A stretch of 32,414 nt of DNA from assembly GCA_945905815.1 (NCBI GenBank), contig CAMDQH010000030.1, positions 1 to 32,414 on the forward strand, written 5' to 3'. Below the pieces are notes generated by a model. The model searched no databases and had not been told where the DNA came from. It saw only the letters and a list, made by a program, of their open reading frames with translations. Both the position numbers and the translations under genes were made by a program. Origin of the DNA: Bacteriovorax stolpii (lineage in GTDB: Bacteria; Bdellovibrionota; Bacteriovoracia; Bacteriovoracales; Bacteriovoracaceae). Positions 7,336 to 14,680 of the stretch are shown here, in pieces; the stretch's first letter is position 1, and every line of letters begins with the position of its first letter.

Positions 7336-7764
7336 TTAGCTAAGGTGTTTTCCAAGGATTCCAGCAAGTTCGAACATAGTAACTTCTTTCTTACCGAAAA
7401 CTTTTGAAAGTTTATCGTCAGCAAGAATGTTTCTCTTGTTCTTAGGGTTTTGAAGATTGTTCTTCTTGATGTAAACCCAAATTTTTCTAACAGCTTCAGT
7501 TCTAGGAACTGAAACGTTACCGATTACTTCAGCAAGAGCTGCAGACGGCTTAAGAGCTTTCATAAAAGCAGCATTCGGCTTGCGAGCTGTTTTTACTTTT
7601 TTAGGTGCAGCAACTTTAGCTGTAGCTTTTTTTGCTGGAGCAGCTTTTTTAGCTGGAGCAGCTTTCTTAGCTGTAGCTTTTTTAGCTGGTGCAGCTTTTT
7701 TAGCTGTAGCTTTTTTAGCTGGAGCGGTTTTTTTAGTAGCTTTCTTTGCAGTTTTTTTGGCCAT
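7336..7764 (-). CDS. SWIB-domain protein with a histone-H1-like Lys/Ala tail
   Basis: A 142-residue protein in two parts. Residues 1-62 are almost entirely Lys, Ala, Thr and Pro in tandem AAPAKKATAKK-type repeats, like the tail of histone H1 or chlamydial Hc1/Hc2. Residues 63-142 form a SWIB/MDM2 domain (KPNAAFMKALKPSAALAEVIG, then NNLQNPKNKRNILADDKL, ending in TMFELAGILGKHLS). SWIB domains belong to eukaryotic SWI/SNF remodellers and also occur in chlamydiae, some planctomycetes and bdellovibrios. The tail should bind DNA or RNA electrostatically, and SWIB probably mediates a protein contact. AGGAGG precedes the ATG. A strong terminator follows, so it is likely a separate, well-expressed unit. 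A tail-less paralogue lies at 14187-14474. Confidence 0.9.
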   Translation of the reverse strand: MAKKTAKKATKKTAPAKKATAKKAAPAKKATAKKAAPAKKAAPAKKATAKVAAPKKVKTARKPNAAFMKALKPSAALAEVIGNVSVPRTEAVRKIWVYIKKNNLQNPKNKRNILADDKLSKVFGKKEVTMFELAGILGKHLS

Positions 7765-7786
7765 TGAGCCCTCCTAATTATCTTGA

Positions 7787-7809
7787 TCTTGTAATTATCT
7801 TGTAATTAT
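7787..7809 (-). repeat. Tandem 12-bp repeat upstream of the SWIB gene
   Basis: TCTTGTAATTAT occurs twice (7787-7798 and 7798-7809), 11 bp apart, which is about one helical turn, just upstream of the SWIB Shine-Dalgarno. The spacing could suit a regulator bound on one face of the DNA. The function is unknown. Confidence 0.45.
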
Positions 7810-7848
7810 TTTTCTACAATAGCAACTATCTTTTTTTAGGGGGTACTC

Positions 7849-8304
7849 TCAAGACTCAAAATCTCTATCCATTATTGTCTTTCTCCCCTCACTTTTTGCC
7901 TTCTCTGCCGCCCTATCTGTCATTCTTCTGACATTCCTAGAGAGAGAATCCATCACTGAAGCTGCTGTATTCATGTCATACTTATCCTTTATGTATTGCT
8001 TAAGTTTAGAAGCAACTATCAGCACCTCATTTGATTCATGAGACTCAGAAATAGTTTGTTTTGGGGTCACAATTATCCTTCTAGGTGCCTCAGATGCCTC
8101 TAAAACAGCTTCTTCCCCTCGAGGCGAGCGCCTTTCCTCGGCCCAAGAACTTTTATGATTCATAATCGGATTATGCAAATCCCAGCAGTTTACGGAGCAA
8201 AAAGCATGCTTCTGGCATGAACTAACACTACAAACCTGATAAATAACATTAAATCCTATGTCTTTCTTACAGCTGCCGCACTTTCTCCAATACGCCGTTT
8301 CCAT
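7849..8304 (-). CDS. Zinc-finger protein with a bacterial histone fold
   Basis: A 151-residue protein. The N-terminus is a Cys/His cluster: C9-x2-C12, C25-x4-C30, H33, C36-x3-C40, H44 and H50, enough ligands for two zinc ions in a ZZ/B-box-like arrangement. After a polar linker (about 55-90), residues 92-151 read as a histone fold. A first helix SNEVLIVASKLKQYIKDKY leads to loop DMNTAAS. A long second helix VMDSLSRNVRRMTDRAAEKA is followed by SEGRKTIMDRDFE, which matches the archaeal histone end AGRKTIKAEDIE, including the R-T pair of loop 2. Bdellovibrio is known to make a bacterial histone, and zinc-finger ('ZZ') histone variants have been described in bacteria. The ATG at 8304 is chosen because AAAGGAAG precedes it; the longer frame to 8484 runs into the divergent gene. 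DNA binding is inferred. Confidence 0.75.
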   Translation of the reverse strand: METAYWRKCGSCKKDIGFNVIYQVCSVSSCQKHAFCSVNCWDLHNPIMNHKSSWAEERRSPRGEEAVLEASEAPRRIIVTPKQTISESHESNEVLIVASKLKQYIKDKYDMNTAASVMDSLSRNVRRMTDRAAEKAKSEGRKTIMDRDFES

Positions 8305-8335
8305 GCATCTTCCTTTGGTCAGTTTTATTTTTTTA

Positions 8336-8363
8336 TTGTACACCAATGGGATTAAGTTATTAT
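8336..8363 (+). promoter_or_regulatory. Sigma-70-type promoter of the zinc-protein pair
   Basis: TTGTAC (8336-8341) and TATTAT (8358-8363) are separated by 16 bp, giving a predicted start near 8370. A strong GAGGAGG Shine-Dalgarno lies at 8382-8388 before the ATG at 8393. The divergent histone-fold gene begins 31 bp to the left, so the two units share this 88-bp control region. Confidence 0.55.
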
Positions 8364-8392
8364 GTGAGAAATTATCGCCTTGAGGAGGAAAT

Positions 8393-8779
8393 ATGGGAAT
8401 CATGAAGGATGCGCTGCTAAAGGCTGGGATCAAGGGTACTGTTACGCCAAAAGCTGAAAATGAGAGGGAAAAAATCCATCGCAAGAAGATTACAGAGACA
8501 ATAATTCACCAGGATCAGCGTAATTTCTGTGAAGAATGTAAGCAAGTTCACCCGGATGTTGAGCTTTATTACCATAATAACCCAACTACAGAAGCCGAGT
8601 GGATATGTGTAAAATGCGCCGATCGCATGAAAATTGCTGATAATTGCCGTCAGACTGCACAAAGTGATACTTCAATTAAAAAGATGTTCAGAAGAGAGCA
8701 TGGGGCAACTCGCCCAGCTTCTGAGATCAAAGTTGTTAAAACTAATAAGCCCAAGGGCGATGCGAATGGAAATAGATAA
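8393..8779 (+). CDS. Small zinc-ribbon protein of unknown function
   Basis: I do not recognise the family with certainty. The 128-residue protein starts with MGIMKDALLKAGI, which resembles the N-terminus of DUF2058-type nucleic-acid-associated proteins. A zinc ribbon follows: C46-x2-C49 (FCEECKQVHPD) and C72-x2-C75 (WICVKCADRMK), about 22 residues apart. The remaining C-terminus is basic and probably disordered (KKMFRREHGATRP, VVKTNKPKG). Nucleic-acid binding is inferred from this combination. It has a near-perfect Shine-Dalgarno and promoter. Its stop codon overlaps the next start (TAATG), so the two zinc proteins are made together. The divergent neighbour is the zinc-finger histone-fold protein. 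Confidence 0.7.
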   Translation: MGIMKDALLKAGIKGTVTPKAENEREKIHRKKITETIIHQDQRNFCEECKQVHPDVELYYHNNPTTEAEWICVKCADRMKIADNCRQTAQSDTSIKKMFRREHGATRPASEIKVVKTNKPKGDANGNR

Positions 8780-9267
8780 TGTCAGTATGTAAAACCTGCC
8801 GTAAGCCGAAAGCTCCTTATACATGTGGAATCTGCAGCGAAACCACCTGTAAGGCCTGCACCCATTTTGTGGGGGAAGAGAGCTTTGCCTTTTTAAAGAC
8901 TGTTCCTGAGGTACTTAAGCATAATTGTTATTGTTCTAATTGTTTTGATGATCAAGTGGCAGGACCCTTGAACGAATATAACGACACGATGGAGAAGGCC
9001 CGGGACATCATTATATATGGCAAAGACCAGACTAGGCTCACTAGGTATTTGAAACGTAAAGAAGACCCATATCAAGTTGATAATTGCGTCGACAAAGAAG
9101 AGGCCGTCTTAAGAATGTCTTTTTTTGCAGTACAGTCAAACTTTAACTGTTTGGTCGATGTTGTGTTAGTTGCCAAAAAAGTTGTGACTGGGACCTACAA
9201 GAATACTGTATGGTCTGGTACTGCCATACCAATTACAATTGATCCAAACGCTATTCGCGGCCACTAA
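8779..9267 (+). CDS. Cysteine-rich zinc-binding protein of unknown function
   Basis: A 162-residue protein with an N-terminal cluster of nine cysteines (C4, C7, C16, C19, C24, C27, C50, C52, C55). They form three CxxC-type knuckles and a CYCSNC pair, probably holding two zinc ions in a treble-clef or RING-like arrangement. The C-terminal half (about 105-155) has alternating hydrophobic residues and GTYKNTVWSGTAIPI, which looks like a small beta sandwich and loosely recalls YbjQ-type domains; that comparison is tentative. Translation is coupled to the preceding zinc-ribbon gene through TAATG. With the divergent histone-fold protein, it makes three adjacent zinc-binding proteins. No clear terminator follows. 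Confidence 0.68.
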   Translation: MSVCKTCRKPKAPYTCGICSETTCKACTHFVGEESFAFLKTVPEVLKHNCYCSNCFDDQVAGPLNEYNDTMEKARDIIIYGKDQTRLTRYLKRKEDPYQVDNCVDKEEAVLRMSFFAVQSNFNCLVDVVLVAKKVVTGTYKNTVWSGTAIPITIDPNAIRGH

Positions 9268-9356
9268 AATATCCAACTTTGTTTGTATTTACTCTCTGCG
9301 CTTGTCACTCTCTATGAGTGGGAGGACAAATATGTAAGGACTGCAAGGAGGATAAT

Positions 9357-9821
9357 ATGACCAGTATTTCACATCCAAACAACCACATGACATTTCATTT
9401 AGCAGAAACCAAGGCAAAGCTTTGGGCCGTTCCAGTTGGAAGATTTTTCTTCTCCCTCATCTTCATTATGTCGGGGGTAAATCACTTTAGCGCCGGAACT
9501 ATCGCATACGCTGCCGAGCAGGGTGTCCCCATGGCAAATATATTGGTGCCTCTCTCAGGATTGCTAGCTCTTTTTGGTGGTATTAGTATTCTCTTGGGTT
9601 ATTTTGCTCGATTCGGAGCCATGCTGCTTATTTTATTTTTAGTCCCTGTCACTTTGACCATGCATAATTTCTGGGACATCTCTGACCCGGCCATCCACCA
9701 AATGCAGATGATTCAGTTTATGAAAAATTTGACGATTTTGGGTGGTGTGATCCTAATTGCTTTTTATGGTGCCGGACCTAAAAGTATCGATCTCAAACGA
9801 CCAAGGAGAAATACTCCATGA
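9357..9821 (+). CDS. DoxX-family membrane protein
   Basis: A 154-residue integral membrane protein with four hydrophobic helices (about 28-46, 60-80, 86-104, 122-138). The DoxX signature GRFFFSLIFIMSGVNHF opens the first helix, and MHNFWDISD follows the third. DoxX-like proteins are linked to quinone-dependent oxidase subunits or redox and membrane stress; the actual reaction here is unknown. The ATG at 9357 has a strong AAGGAGG Shine-Dalgarno. The frame is open to 9318, but that start has no comparable site. The stop overlaps the start of a small secreted-protein gene. An unusual ATG-TAA minimal ORF with its own GGAGG lies 20 bases upstream. Confidence 0.85.
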   Translation: MTSISHPNNHMTFHLAETKAKLWAVPVGRFFFSLIFIMSGVNHFSAGTIAYAAEQGVPMANILVPLSGLLALFGGISILLGYFARFGAMLLILFLVPVTLTMHNFWDISDPAIHQMQMIQFMKNLTILGGVILIAFYGAGPKSIDLKRPRRNTP

Positions 9822-10093
9822 ATACTTTCTTTTTAGTCTTTTTCGGTCTTTTACCTGCGATTGCCATAGCAGTTCCAGAGCCATCAGTTTATCCGAATTC
9901 TGGACCAACAGATGCTATTAGAAATGAAAATACGGGGATCGGTTCATTTTCGAATCCCGGTCCAGAGGATGTAGACTCAAAAAAATACCGCGAAACGATG
10001 GATTTGACCCCAAAGACAAAAGATGATCAATTCGTGCAAGGTCCTTACGATAAAAATGGGAACTACCGGTACATCCCAGAAATTCGTAAGTAA
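9818..10093 (+). CDS. Small secreted protein of unknown function
   Basis: The 91-residue product has a Sec signal peptide (hydrophobic over about residues 3-18, with cleavage near AIAVP). The mature segment of about 72 residues is rich in Pro, Gly, Asn and Asp (NSGPTDAIRNENTGIG, SNPGPEDVDSKKY, DKNGNYRYIPEIRK). It contains no cysteine and looks largely unstructured. It starts inside the DoxX stop (ATGA), so the two are translationally coupled and may be made together at the envelope. It ends four bases before the convergent rhlE-like gene. I do not recognise a family. Confidence 0.7.
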   Translation: MNTFFLVFFGLLPAIAIAVPEPSVYPNSGPTDAIRNENTGIGSFSNPGPEDVDSKKYRETMDLTPKTKDDQFVQGPYDKNGNYRYIPEIRK

Positions 10094-10097
10094 TGAG

Positions 10098-11405
10098 TTA
10101 CTTTTTCTTTTTTCCCTTAAAACCGGGATGAGATTTGGCTTTTGATTCGCCTTCTTTGGTCACTCGTTGTCGCTTTGAGTGATCAAGATAAGAGGATTTT
10201 TCCTGACTTTTTCCAGGAGTCGGTGGAGTAACTTTTCGAATTGGCCCGTCCATTAACCACTTTCCAGGCATTTCAGGCGTGCCAGTAAAAGTTTCAGTCG
10301 GTAGTTTTAGCTTAATCAAGCGTAAAATACGCTCAAGAATGCCTTTTTCATGATCATCACAAAAAGAAATAGCGATCCCCTCTTTACCGGCACGACCAGT
10401 TCTTCCAATTCGATGAACATAGCTTTCTGCTTCAAGGGGTAATTCAAAATTAATCACGTGACTCACCCCCTGAACATCAATTCCTCGGGCGGCAATATCC
10501 GTTGCAATTAAGACCTTAAAACTCCCCACTTTAAAATTATGAAGGGCCTTTTCACGGTCCTGCTGGTCTTTATCTCCGTGAAAAACCGTCGCAGGGATTC
10601 GACTATGAATAAGATATTCTCTGACCTTGTCGGCCATATTTTTAGTTTTCGTGAAAACAATAACCAATTCAGTATTCTCTTCTTTGAGAAGTTTCTTTAA
10701 AAGTTGAAATTTATCGTCTTTACGGCAGTAAATCACTTTCTGGCTGATGGTCTCAACGGTTCTGGACTGTGGAGTGGCATCAATTCTTTTAGGGTTAGTG
10801 AGAATTTCATAGGACAGGCCAGCGACATTATCGGGCATTGTGGCAGAGAAAAAAATCGTCTGTCTTTGCTCCGGAAGTTTCTCAATAATCAAATTGATAT
10901 CATCAAAAAAGCCCATATCAAGCATGCGATCGGCTTCATCCAGCACAAATGTTTCAATTTTACCGAGGCGAATGTGACCTTGCTCCATGAGATCAAGTAA
11001 CCGGCCAGGTGTTGCTACCAATATATCTAAACCATTCTTTAAGGCCTTAACTTGCTCAGTCTGCTTAATTCCACCGAAAAAAGCACAGCACTTAATATTA
11101 AGACCATCACCATATGTTTCAATACTCTTTAAAATCTGAGACGCCAGTTCCCTGGTTGGAGCAAGAATTAAAACTCGAGGCACAAGCAAACCATCTTGTG
11201 CTTTTTTCTGTGCCAGATGGTGAAGAATTGGCAGTGAGAAAGCCGCCGTTTTTCCGGATCCTGTTTGGGCCACGCCTAAAAGATCACGACCACTTAAAAG
11301 AACAGGTATCGCCTGCTCCTGAATAGCTGTTGGTATCTCATAACCTTCTTTTTTAAGATTATTGAGGATAATTTCGTTAAGACCCATTTCACTAAATTTT
11401 ATCAT
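10098..11405 (-). CDS. rhlE: DEAD-box ATP-dependent RNA helicase (RhlE type)
   Basis: A 435-residue RNA helicase. It opens with the RhlE-like FSEMGLNEIILNNLKKEGYE and the Q motif PTAIQEQAIP. Motifs follow in order: I AQTGSGKT, Ia APTRELASQ, Ib ATPGRL, II DEAD, III SAT, IV VIVFTKT, V ATDIAARGID and VI HRIGRTGR. The C-terminal 70 residues are basic and end in GFKGKKKK, typical of RNA-tethering tails. Roles of the family include ribosome assembly and mRNA decay. The ATG overlaps the stop of tldE (ATGA), so it is translated as the third gene of a tldD-tldE-rhlE operon. The helicase call is firm; the exact subfamily is less so. Confidence 0.92.
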   Translation of the reverse strand: MIKFSEMGLNEIILNNLKKEGYEIPTAIQEQAIPVLLSGRDLLGVAQTGSGKTAAFSLPILHHLAQKKAQDGLLVPRVLILAPTRELASQILKSIETYGDGLNIKCCAFFGGIKQTEQVKALKNGLDILVATPGRLLDLMEQGHIRLGKIETFVLDEADRMLDMGFFDDINLIIEKLPEQRQTIFFSATMPDNVAGLSYEILTNPKRIDATPQSRTVETISQKVIYCRKDDKFQLLKKLLKEENTELVIVFTKTKNMADKVREYLIHSRIPATVFHGDKDQQDREKALHNFKVGSFKVLIATDIAARGIDVQGVSHVINFELPLEAESYVHRIGRTGRAGKEGIAISFCDDHEKGILERILRLIKLKLPTETFTGTPEMPGKWLMDGPIRKVTPPTPGKSQEKSSYLDHSKRQRVTKEGESKAKSHPGFKGKKKK

Positions 11406-12715
11406 GACCCTGCAATTGAAAGATCGTTAAACATAAGGGGTACCGAGAAAAAGGATAAATCCGTAGAAGCTTCCATTTTTTCGCCTACCACTTCAACATT
11501 TTTTAAAAGCTCAATAAGATTTCCGGATAAGGTTATATTTCCGAAAGTCATGATCTTTTGACCGTTCTCCCATAAATACCCTTTTACGGCGACAGAAAAA
11601 TTCCCTGTAACCCGATTGGCCCCAGAATGAAGGCCATCCATCTGAATAACTTCCATATATTTGGGAGGCAGAGGCCTTTTATTGCTACCACTCACCACAA
11701 AATGGGTCCCTGATACGTTTAACGAACTCGAAGCTCCACGGGAAGCGTGACCTGTTGTTTCTGTTTTAAAATGGTTGGCAGTAACTGAATTATGGAGAAA
11801 CGATTTTAAAGTTCCGTCCTTAATCATGGTGAGGGCCCTTCGTTTTACCCCTTCACTATCAAAAAGACTTGTACGATAAGCATCGCTGTAAAGTGGTTGA
11901 TCCTCAAGAGTGATATCTGGAGAAATAACCTGCTCACCAATTTTACTTGCCCAAGGATTTACTTTGTCCATCGCGGATTTGGCAGAATAGAAATTTGAAA
12001 AACACTCAATCAGATCTTTAAGAGAATCAGTTGAAAAACGGACATGATATTTACCGGTAGGCAGAGTTTTTGCTCCGAGAATATTGCGGGCATGAAAGAG
12101 AGAGGTCTCTACCACTTTACTCCATTGTAATTCATTAAAAGTGTGGGCCAGACAATAGTCGTAATAGATTGCTTTTTTTCCTTGATCGGCGAGAAGTGCT
12201 GAAGAAGTGATTGAATAAGTTTTATCGTTATAATTAGTAAAGCGACCTTTCGAAGTAAGATAAAGAGATTCAAATTCATTTTCTGAATAAGAATTATAAG
12301 GGACTGCAGTCACTCTGGAATCCCTTGCCTTAACCTCAGATTCAAGCTCCAAAGCCTTTTTTGTTTTGACGTTTATATCGACTTCGACTTCAGGATAAGA
12401 TGCAACGTCTGAGAGACTTCCATTTAGATCAAGAATTTTTTCATTAGGATTCGCTTCGTTACTTTGTGCATTTTGTAATGCCTGATGAACCATAAACTTA
12501 AGAGAGTCCTTATCCATTGCCTCTGTGTATGAAATCCCAACTGCACCATCTTTAATGACTCTGATACCCAACATTTGAGAACTAGAAACTTTATATTCTG
12601 AAATTGATCCATTCTGGGCACTCATTTTGAGTGATTTAGAAGAGGATAAGATAAGATCAGCATCGGCTTTAAGATCGGTGATGTCATTCATAACTTGTTC
12701 CATTATTTTTTTCAC
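11402..12715 (-). CDS. tldE: TldE/PmbA-family peptidase subunit
   Basis: A 437-residue member of the PmbA/TldD superfamily. Recognisable stretches are MLGIRVIKDGAVGISYTEAMD near residue 50 and the C-terminal half with GASSSLNVSGTHFVVSGS and RVTGNFSVAVKGYLWENG. Like other TldE proteins, it lacks the HExxxH zinc motif carried by its partner. TldD and TldE form a heterodimeric metalloprotease that cleaves unfolded peptides; in Escherichia coli it matures microcin B17 and degrades CcdA. The start overlaps the tldD stop (ATGA at 12712-12715), as expected for an obligate pair. The next gene, a DEAD-box helicase, is coupled in the same way. Confidence 0.9.
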   Translation of the reverse strand: MKKIMEQVMNDITDLKADADLILSSSKSLKMSAQNGSISEYKVSSSQMLGIRVIKDGAVGISYTEAMDKDSLKFMVHQALQNAQSNEANPNEKILDLNGSLSDVASYPEVEVDINVKTKKALELESEVKARDSRVTAVPYNSYSENEFESLYLTSKGRFTNYNDKTYSITSSALLADQGKKAIYYDYCLAHTFNELQWSKVVETSLFHARNILGAKTLPTGKYHVRFSTDSLKDLIECFSNFYSAKSAMDKVNPWASKIGEQVISPDITLEDQPLYSDAYRTSLFDSEGVKRRALTMIKDGTLKSFLHNSVTANHFKTETTGHASRGASSSLNVSGTHFVVSGSNKRPLPPKYMEVIQMDGLHSGANRVTGNFSVAVKGYLWENGQKIMTFGNITLSGNLIELLKNVEVVGEKMEASTDLSFFSVPLMFNDLSIAGS

Positions 12716-14094
12716 GCTTCACCCCCAACCAAAATTTCATCCACTTTGATACATGGCTGACCCACAGTGGTTGGAATACTTCCACTTACAGATCCGCACA
12801 TTCCGGCCATCAGTTCTAGATTCTTTCCGACCATTGAAATTTTAGTCATAACATCCGGCCCGGTACCTATGAGAGTGGCACCTTTTACAGGGGTCGTGAT
12901 TTTTCCATCTTTAATTAGATAGGCTTCTTGAACAGAGAAATTAAACTCTCCCGTTGCAGGATTTACAGATCCGCCACCCATTTTTTTGGCATAGAGTCCG
13001 TTTGCAACACTGGCAATTAGTTCTGCCAATTCATGCGGCCCCTTTTCGATATAGGTATTTCTCATTCTGGAAGCCGGTGCGAATTTATAAGACTGACGAC
13101 GAGCAGATCCAGTGCGCTTGTGTCCGGTTTTAATTTCACCCATTCGATCTGAAATAAATCGTTTGAGCACACCGTTCTCAATCAGATTTGTTTTTTGGGT
13201 CGGCATCCCTTCATCATCAATAGATAAAGAACCCCATGAACCAGAAATAGTCCCATCATCAACTGCACTGAGAGCACTATGAGCAATTTTTTCACCCAAC
13301 TTGTCCCAGAAGACGCTGGCCTTTTTTTCAACTGATGTAGTCTCAAGTAAATGTCCGCAGGCCTCATGAAAAATAACTCCGCCAAAACCATTGTCAATAA
13401 TGACTGGCATTTTACCTGCGGGGCACGGGGGTGCATACAAAGTGGTATTGGCCTGTTTCAGTAACATTTCACAATTTTCATTTATTTTCAGATTTTCCAT
13501 GAACTCCCATCCACCAATTGCACCTGGGCCAAAGCTGGCCTCGGTCTGCAAATTTCCATCCTTCATAACGATCTGATGGAATAGACGAATGTAGGGCCTC
13601 TCTTCGGTTGCGGACAATCCTTCGGAATTATAAACTTCGATTAATTGCTTTTTCTTCGAATAATTGAGCATAACCTGTGAAACTTTTTGGTCAGCACGAA
13701 GACGCTCATCAATTTTCTTTAAAAATGAAAGCTTATATTTAGCATCGACTTCACGATCGGTGATTGTAGGTACCTTGGGATAAATAAGTTTTTCAAAATT
13801 TACCGATGCGAGAGTTTTGGTCTCTTTGCCAATTCTTGAACCAAGTAATGTGGTAATACGCAGAAGCTCATCACGATCAGTAGAGTTAGTGTATCCGTAG
13901 AGTGCCTGTTCACCATAGATAAGGCGAATCCCAATACCAAAAATAATTCCGGATTGAGTATCTTCAGCTCGGGAGTTTTTAAAAACAAAGCCCTCGTTTT
14001 GAGTCTTTTCAATATAGATTTCTACAAAATCGGCACCCATGGATAATCCATGGCCAATAATATCTTGAGCGATATGAGACTGAAGTAATTGCAT
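12712..14094 (-). CDS. tldD: TldD-family zinc metallopeptidase subunit
   Basis: A 460-residue catalytic partner of TldE. The zinc motif HEACGH lies at residues 243-248 within VIIDNGFGGVIFHEACGHLL. The family-typical GSWGSLSIDDEGMPTQ and RMRNTYIEKG segments follow, and the C-terminus carries MCGSVSGSIPTTVGQP. The start ATG has AAGGGG six bases upstream. The 14-residue MQLLQSHIAQDIIG opening is normal for the family, and there is no signal peptide, so the complex is cytoplasmic. It begins about 60 bases downstream of the SWIB terminator, so it has its own promoter, which I could not place with confidence. Confidence 0.93.
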   Translation of the reverse strand: MQLLQSHIAQDIIGHGLSMGADFVEIYIEKTQNEGFVFKNSRAEDTQSGIIFGIGIRLIYGEQALYGYTNSTDRDELLRITTLLGSRIGKETKTLASVNFEKLIYPKVPTITDREVDAKYKLSFLKKIDERLRADQKVSQVMLNYSKKKQLIEVYNSEGLSATEERPYIRLFHQIVMKDGNLQTEASFGPGAIGGWEFMENLKINENCEMLLKQANTTLYAPPCPAGKMPVIIDNGFGGVIFHEACGHLLETTSVEKKASVFWDKLGEKIAHSALSAVDDGTISGSWGSLSIDDEGMPTQKTNLIENGVLKRFISDRMGEIKTGHKRTGSARRQSYKFAPASRMRNTYIEKGPHELAELIASVANGLYAKKMGGGSVNPATGEFNFSVQEAYLIKDGKITTPVKGATLIGTGPDVMTKISMVGKNLELMAGMCGSVSGSIPTTVGQPCIKVDEILVGGEA

Positions 14095-14152
14095 AATTTC
14101 CCCTTGAGGCAGAAATTATAACATATTTGATTTGAGTGGATGAAAAATAGAG

Positions 14153-14178
14153 AAAAAAAAGGGCCCTTACGGACCCTT
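14153..14178 (-). terminator. Rho-independent terminator of the second SWIB gene
   Basis: On the minus strand, AAGGGTCC, a GTAA tetraloop and GGGCCCTT (one G-T wobble) are followed by eight T residues, eight bases past the SWIB stop. It is built like the terminator of the first SWIB gene. Confidence 0.88.
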
Positions 14179-14186
14179 TAAAGTGA

Positions 14187-14474
14187 TTAACTTAAGTGTT
14201 TACCAAGAAGACCAGTAAGCTCGAACATAGTAACTTCGTTCTTACCGAAAACTTTTAACAGTTTTGCATCAGCAAGGATGTTTCTCTTGTTTAGTGGGTT
14301 CTGAAGATTGTTAGATTTGATATAATCCCACATAAGCTTAACAGCTTCTGTTCTAGCAACAGGATTTGCCCCAATAACTGCCGCAAGGTCAGTTGATGGC
14401 GTCATTGTTTTCATAAAGCCTGCATTTGGCTTACGAACTGTTTTTTCTTTCTTAGTCGTTTGTGTGTTTTCCAT
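14187..14474 (-). CDS. SWIB-domain protein without the basic repeat tail
   Basis: This 95-residue protein is nearly all SWIB domain (about residues 14-95). It shares KPNA-FMK, RTEAV, NNLQNP-NKRNILAD, KVFGK and EVTMFEL-G-LGKHLS with the protein at 7336-7764, so the two are recent paralogues. In place of the Lys/Ala repeats it has only a short charged leader (MENTQTTKKEKTVR). It could therefore compete with or partner the tailed paralogue on the same target without adding the DNA-binding tail. GGAGG precedes the ATG and a terminator follows. The upstream region shares the word GTTGCTAT with the paralogue's upstream region. The function is inferred from the family only. Confidence 0.9.
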   Translation of the reverse strand: MENTQTTKKEKTVRKPNAGFMKTMTPSTDLAAVIGANPVARTEAVKLMWDYIKSNNLQNPLNKRNILADAKLLKVFGKNEVTMFELTGLLGKHLS

Positions 14475-14584
14475 AAAACCTCCGTATTTCTGATTAGGTG
14501 TTAATAGTGTTCACAAATAATCATCCTATAGCAACAATTTCCTCATTTGAAACGGCAGTCGAAGAAGAATATAAGACACGACCG

Positions 14585-14596
14585 TCAAAATTTTGA
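14585..14596. repeat. Perfect 12-bp palindrome in the SWIB2/membrane-protein intergenic region
   Basis: TCAAAATTTTGA is a perfect palindrome between the divergent starts of SWIB2 and the ArsR-linked membrane-protein gene. It could be an operator for the ArsR-type repressor encoded next door, but AT-rich palindromes of this length also arise by chance. Confidence 0.3.
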
Positions 14597-14638
14597 TGTT
14601 TTCTATCATTTATTCGATAAAACCAACTAGAAAGGTTG

Positions 14639-14668
14639 TGGTCAACGAGACGCATAAAAACATATAAT
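14639..14668 (+). promoter_or_regulatory. Probable promoter of the membrane-protein/arsR unit
   Basis: A perfect TATAAT (14663-14668) lies 12 bases before the ATG at 14681. TGGTCA (14639-14644) is a moderate -35 with an 18-bp spacer. The predicted 5' leader is only about six bases. Confidence 0.5.
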
Positions 14669-14680
14669 CGTGAGCACAAA

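Noticed and set aside
7580-7777. Plus-strand frame rich in Ala, Val and Phe opposite the SWIB tail
   Set aside because: It is the antisense of the Lys/Ala repeat codons and has no ribosome site.
8305-8484. N-terminal extension of the histone-fold protein
   Set aside because: The longer frame runs through the divergent promoter and into the opposite gene. The ATG at 8304 has a good Shine-Dalgarno and begins right at the zinc cluster.
1225-11405. Two DEAD-box genes as a repeat or duplication
   Set aside because: The proteins differ throughout and have different tails and operons; they are ordinary paralogues.
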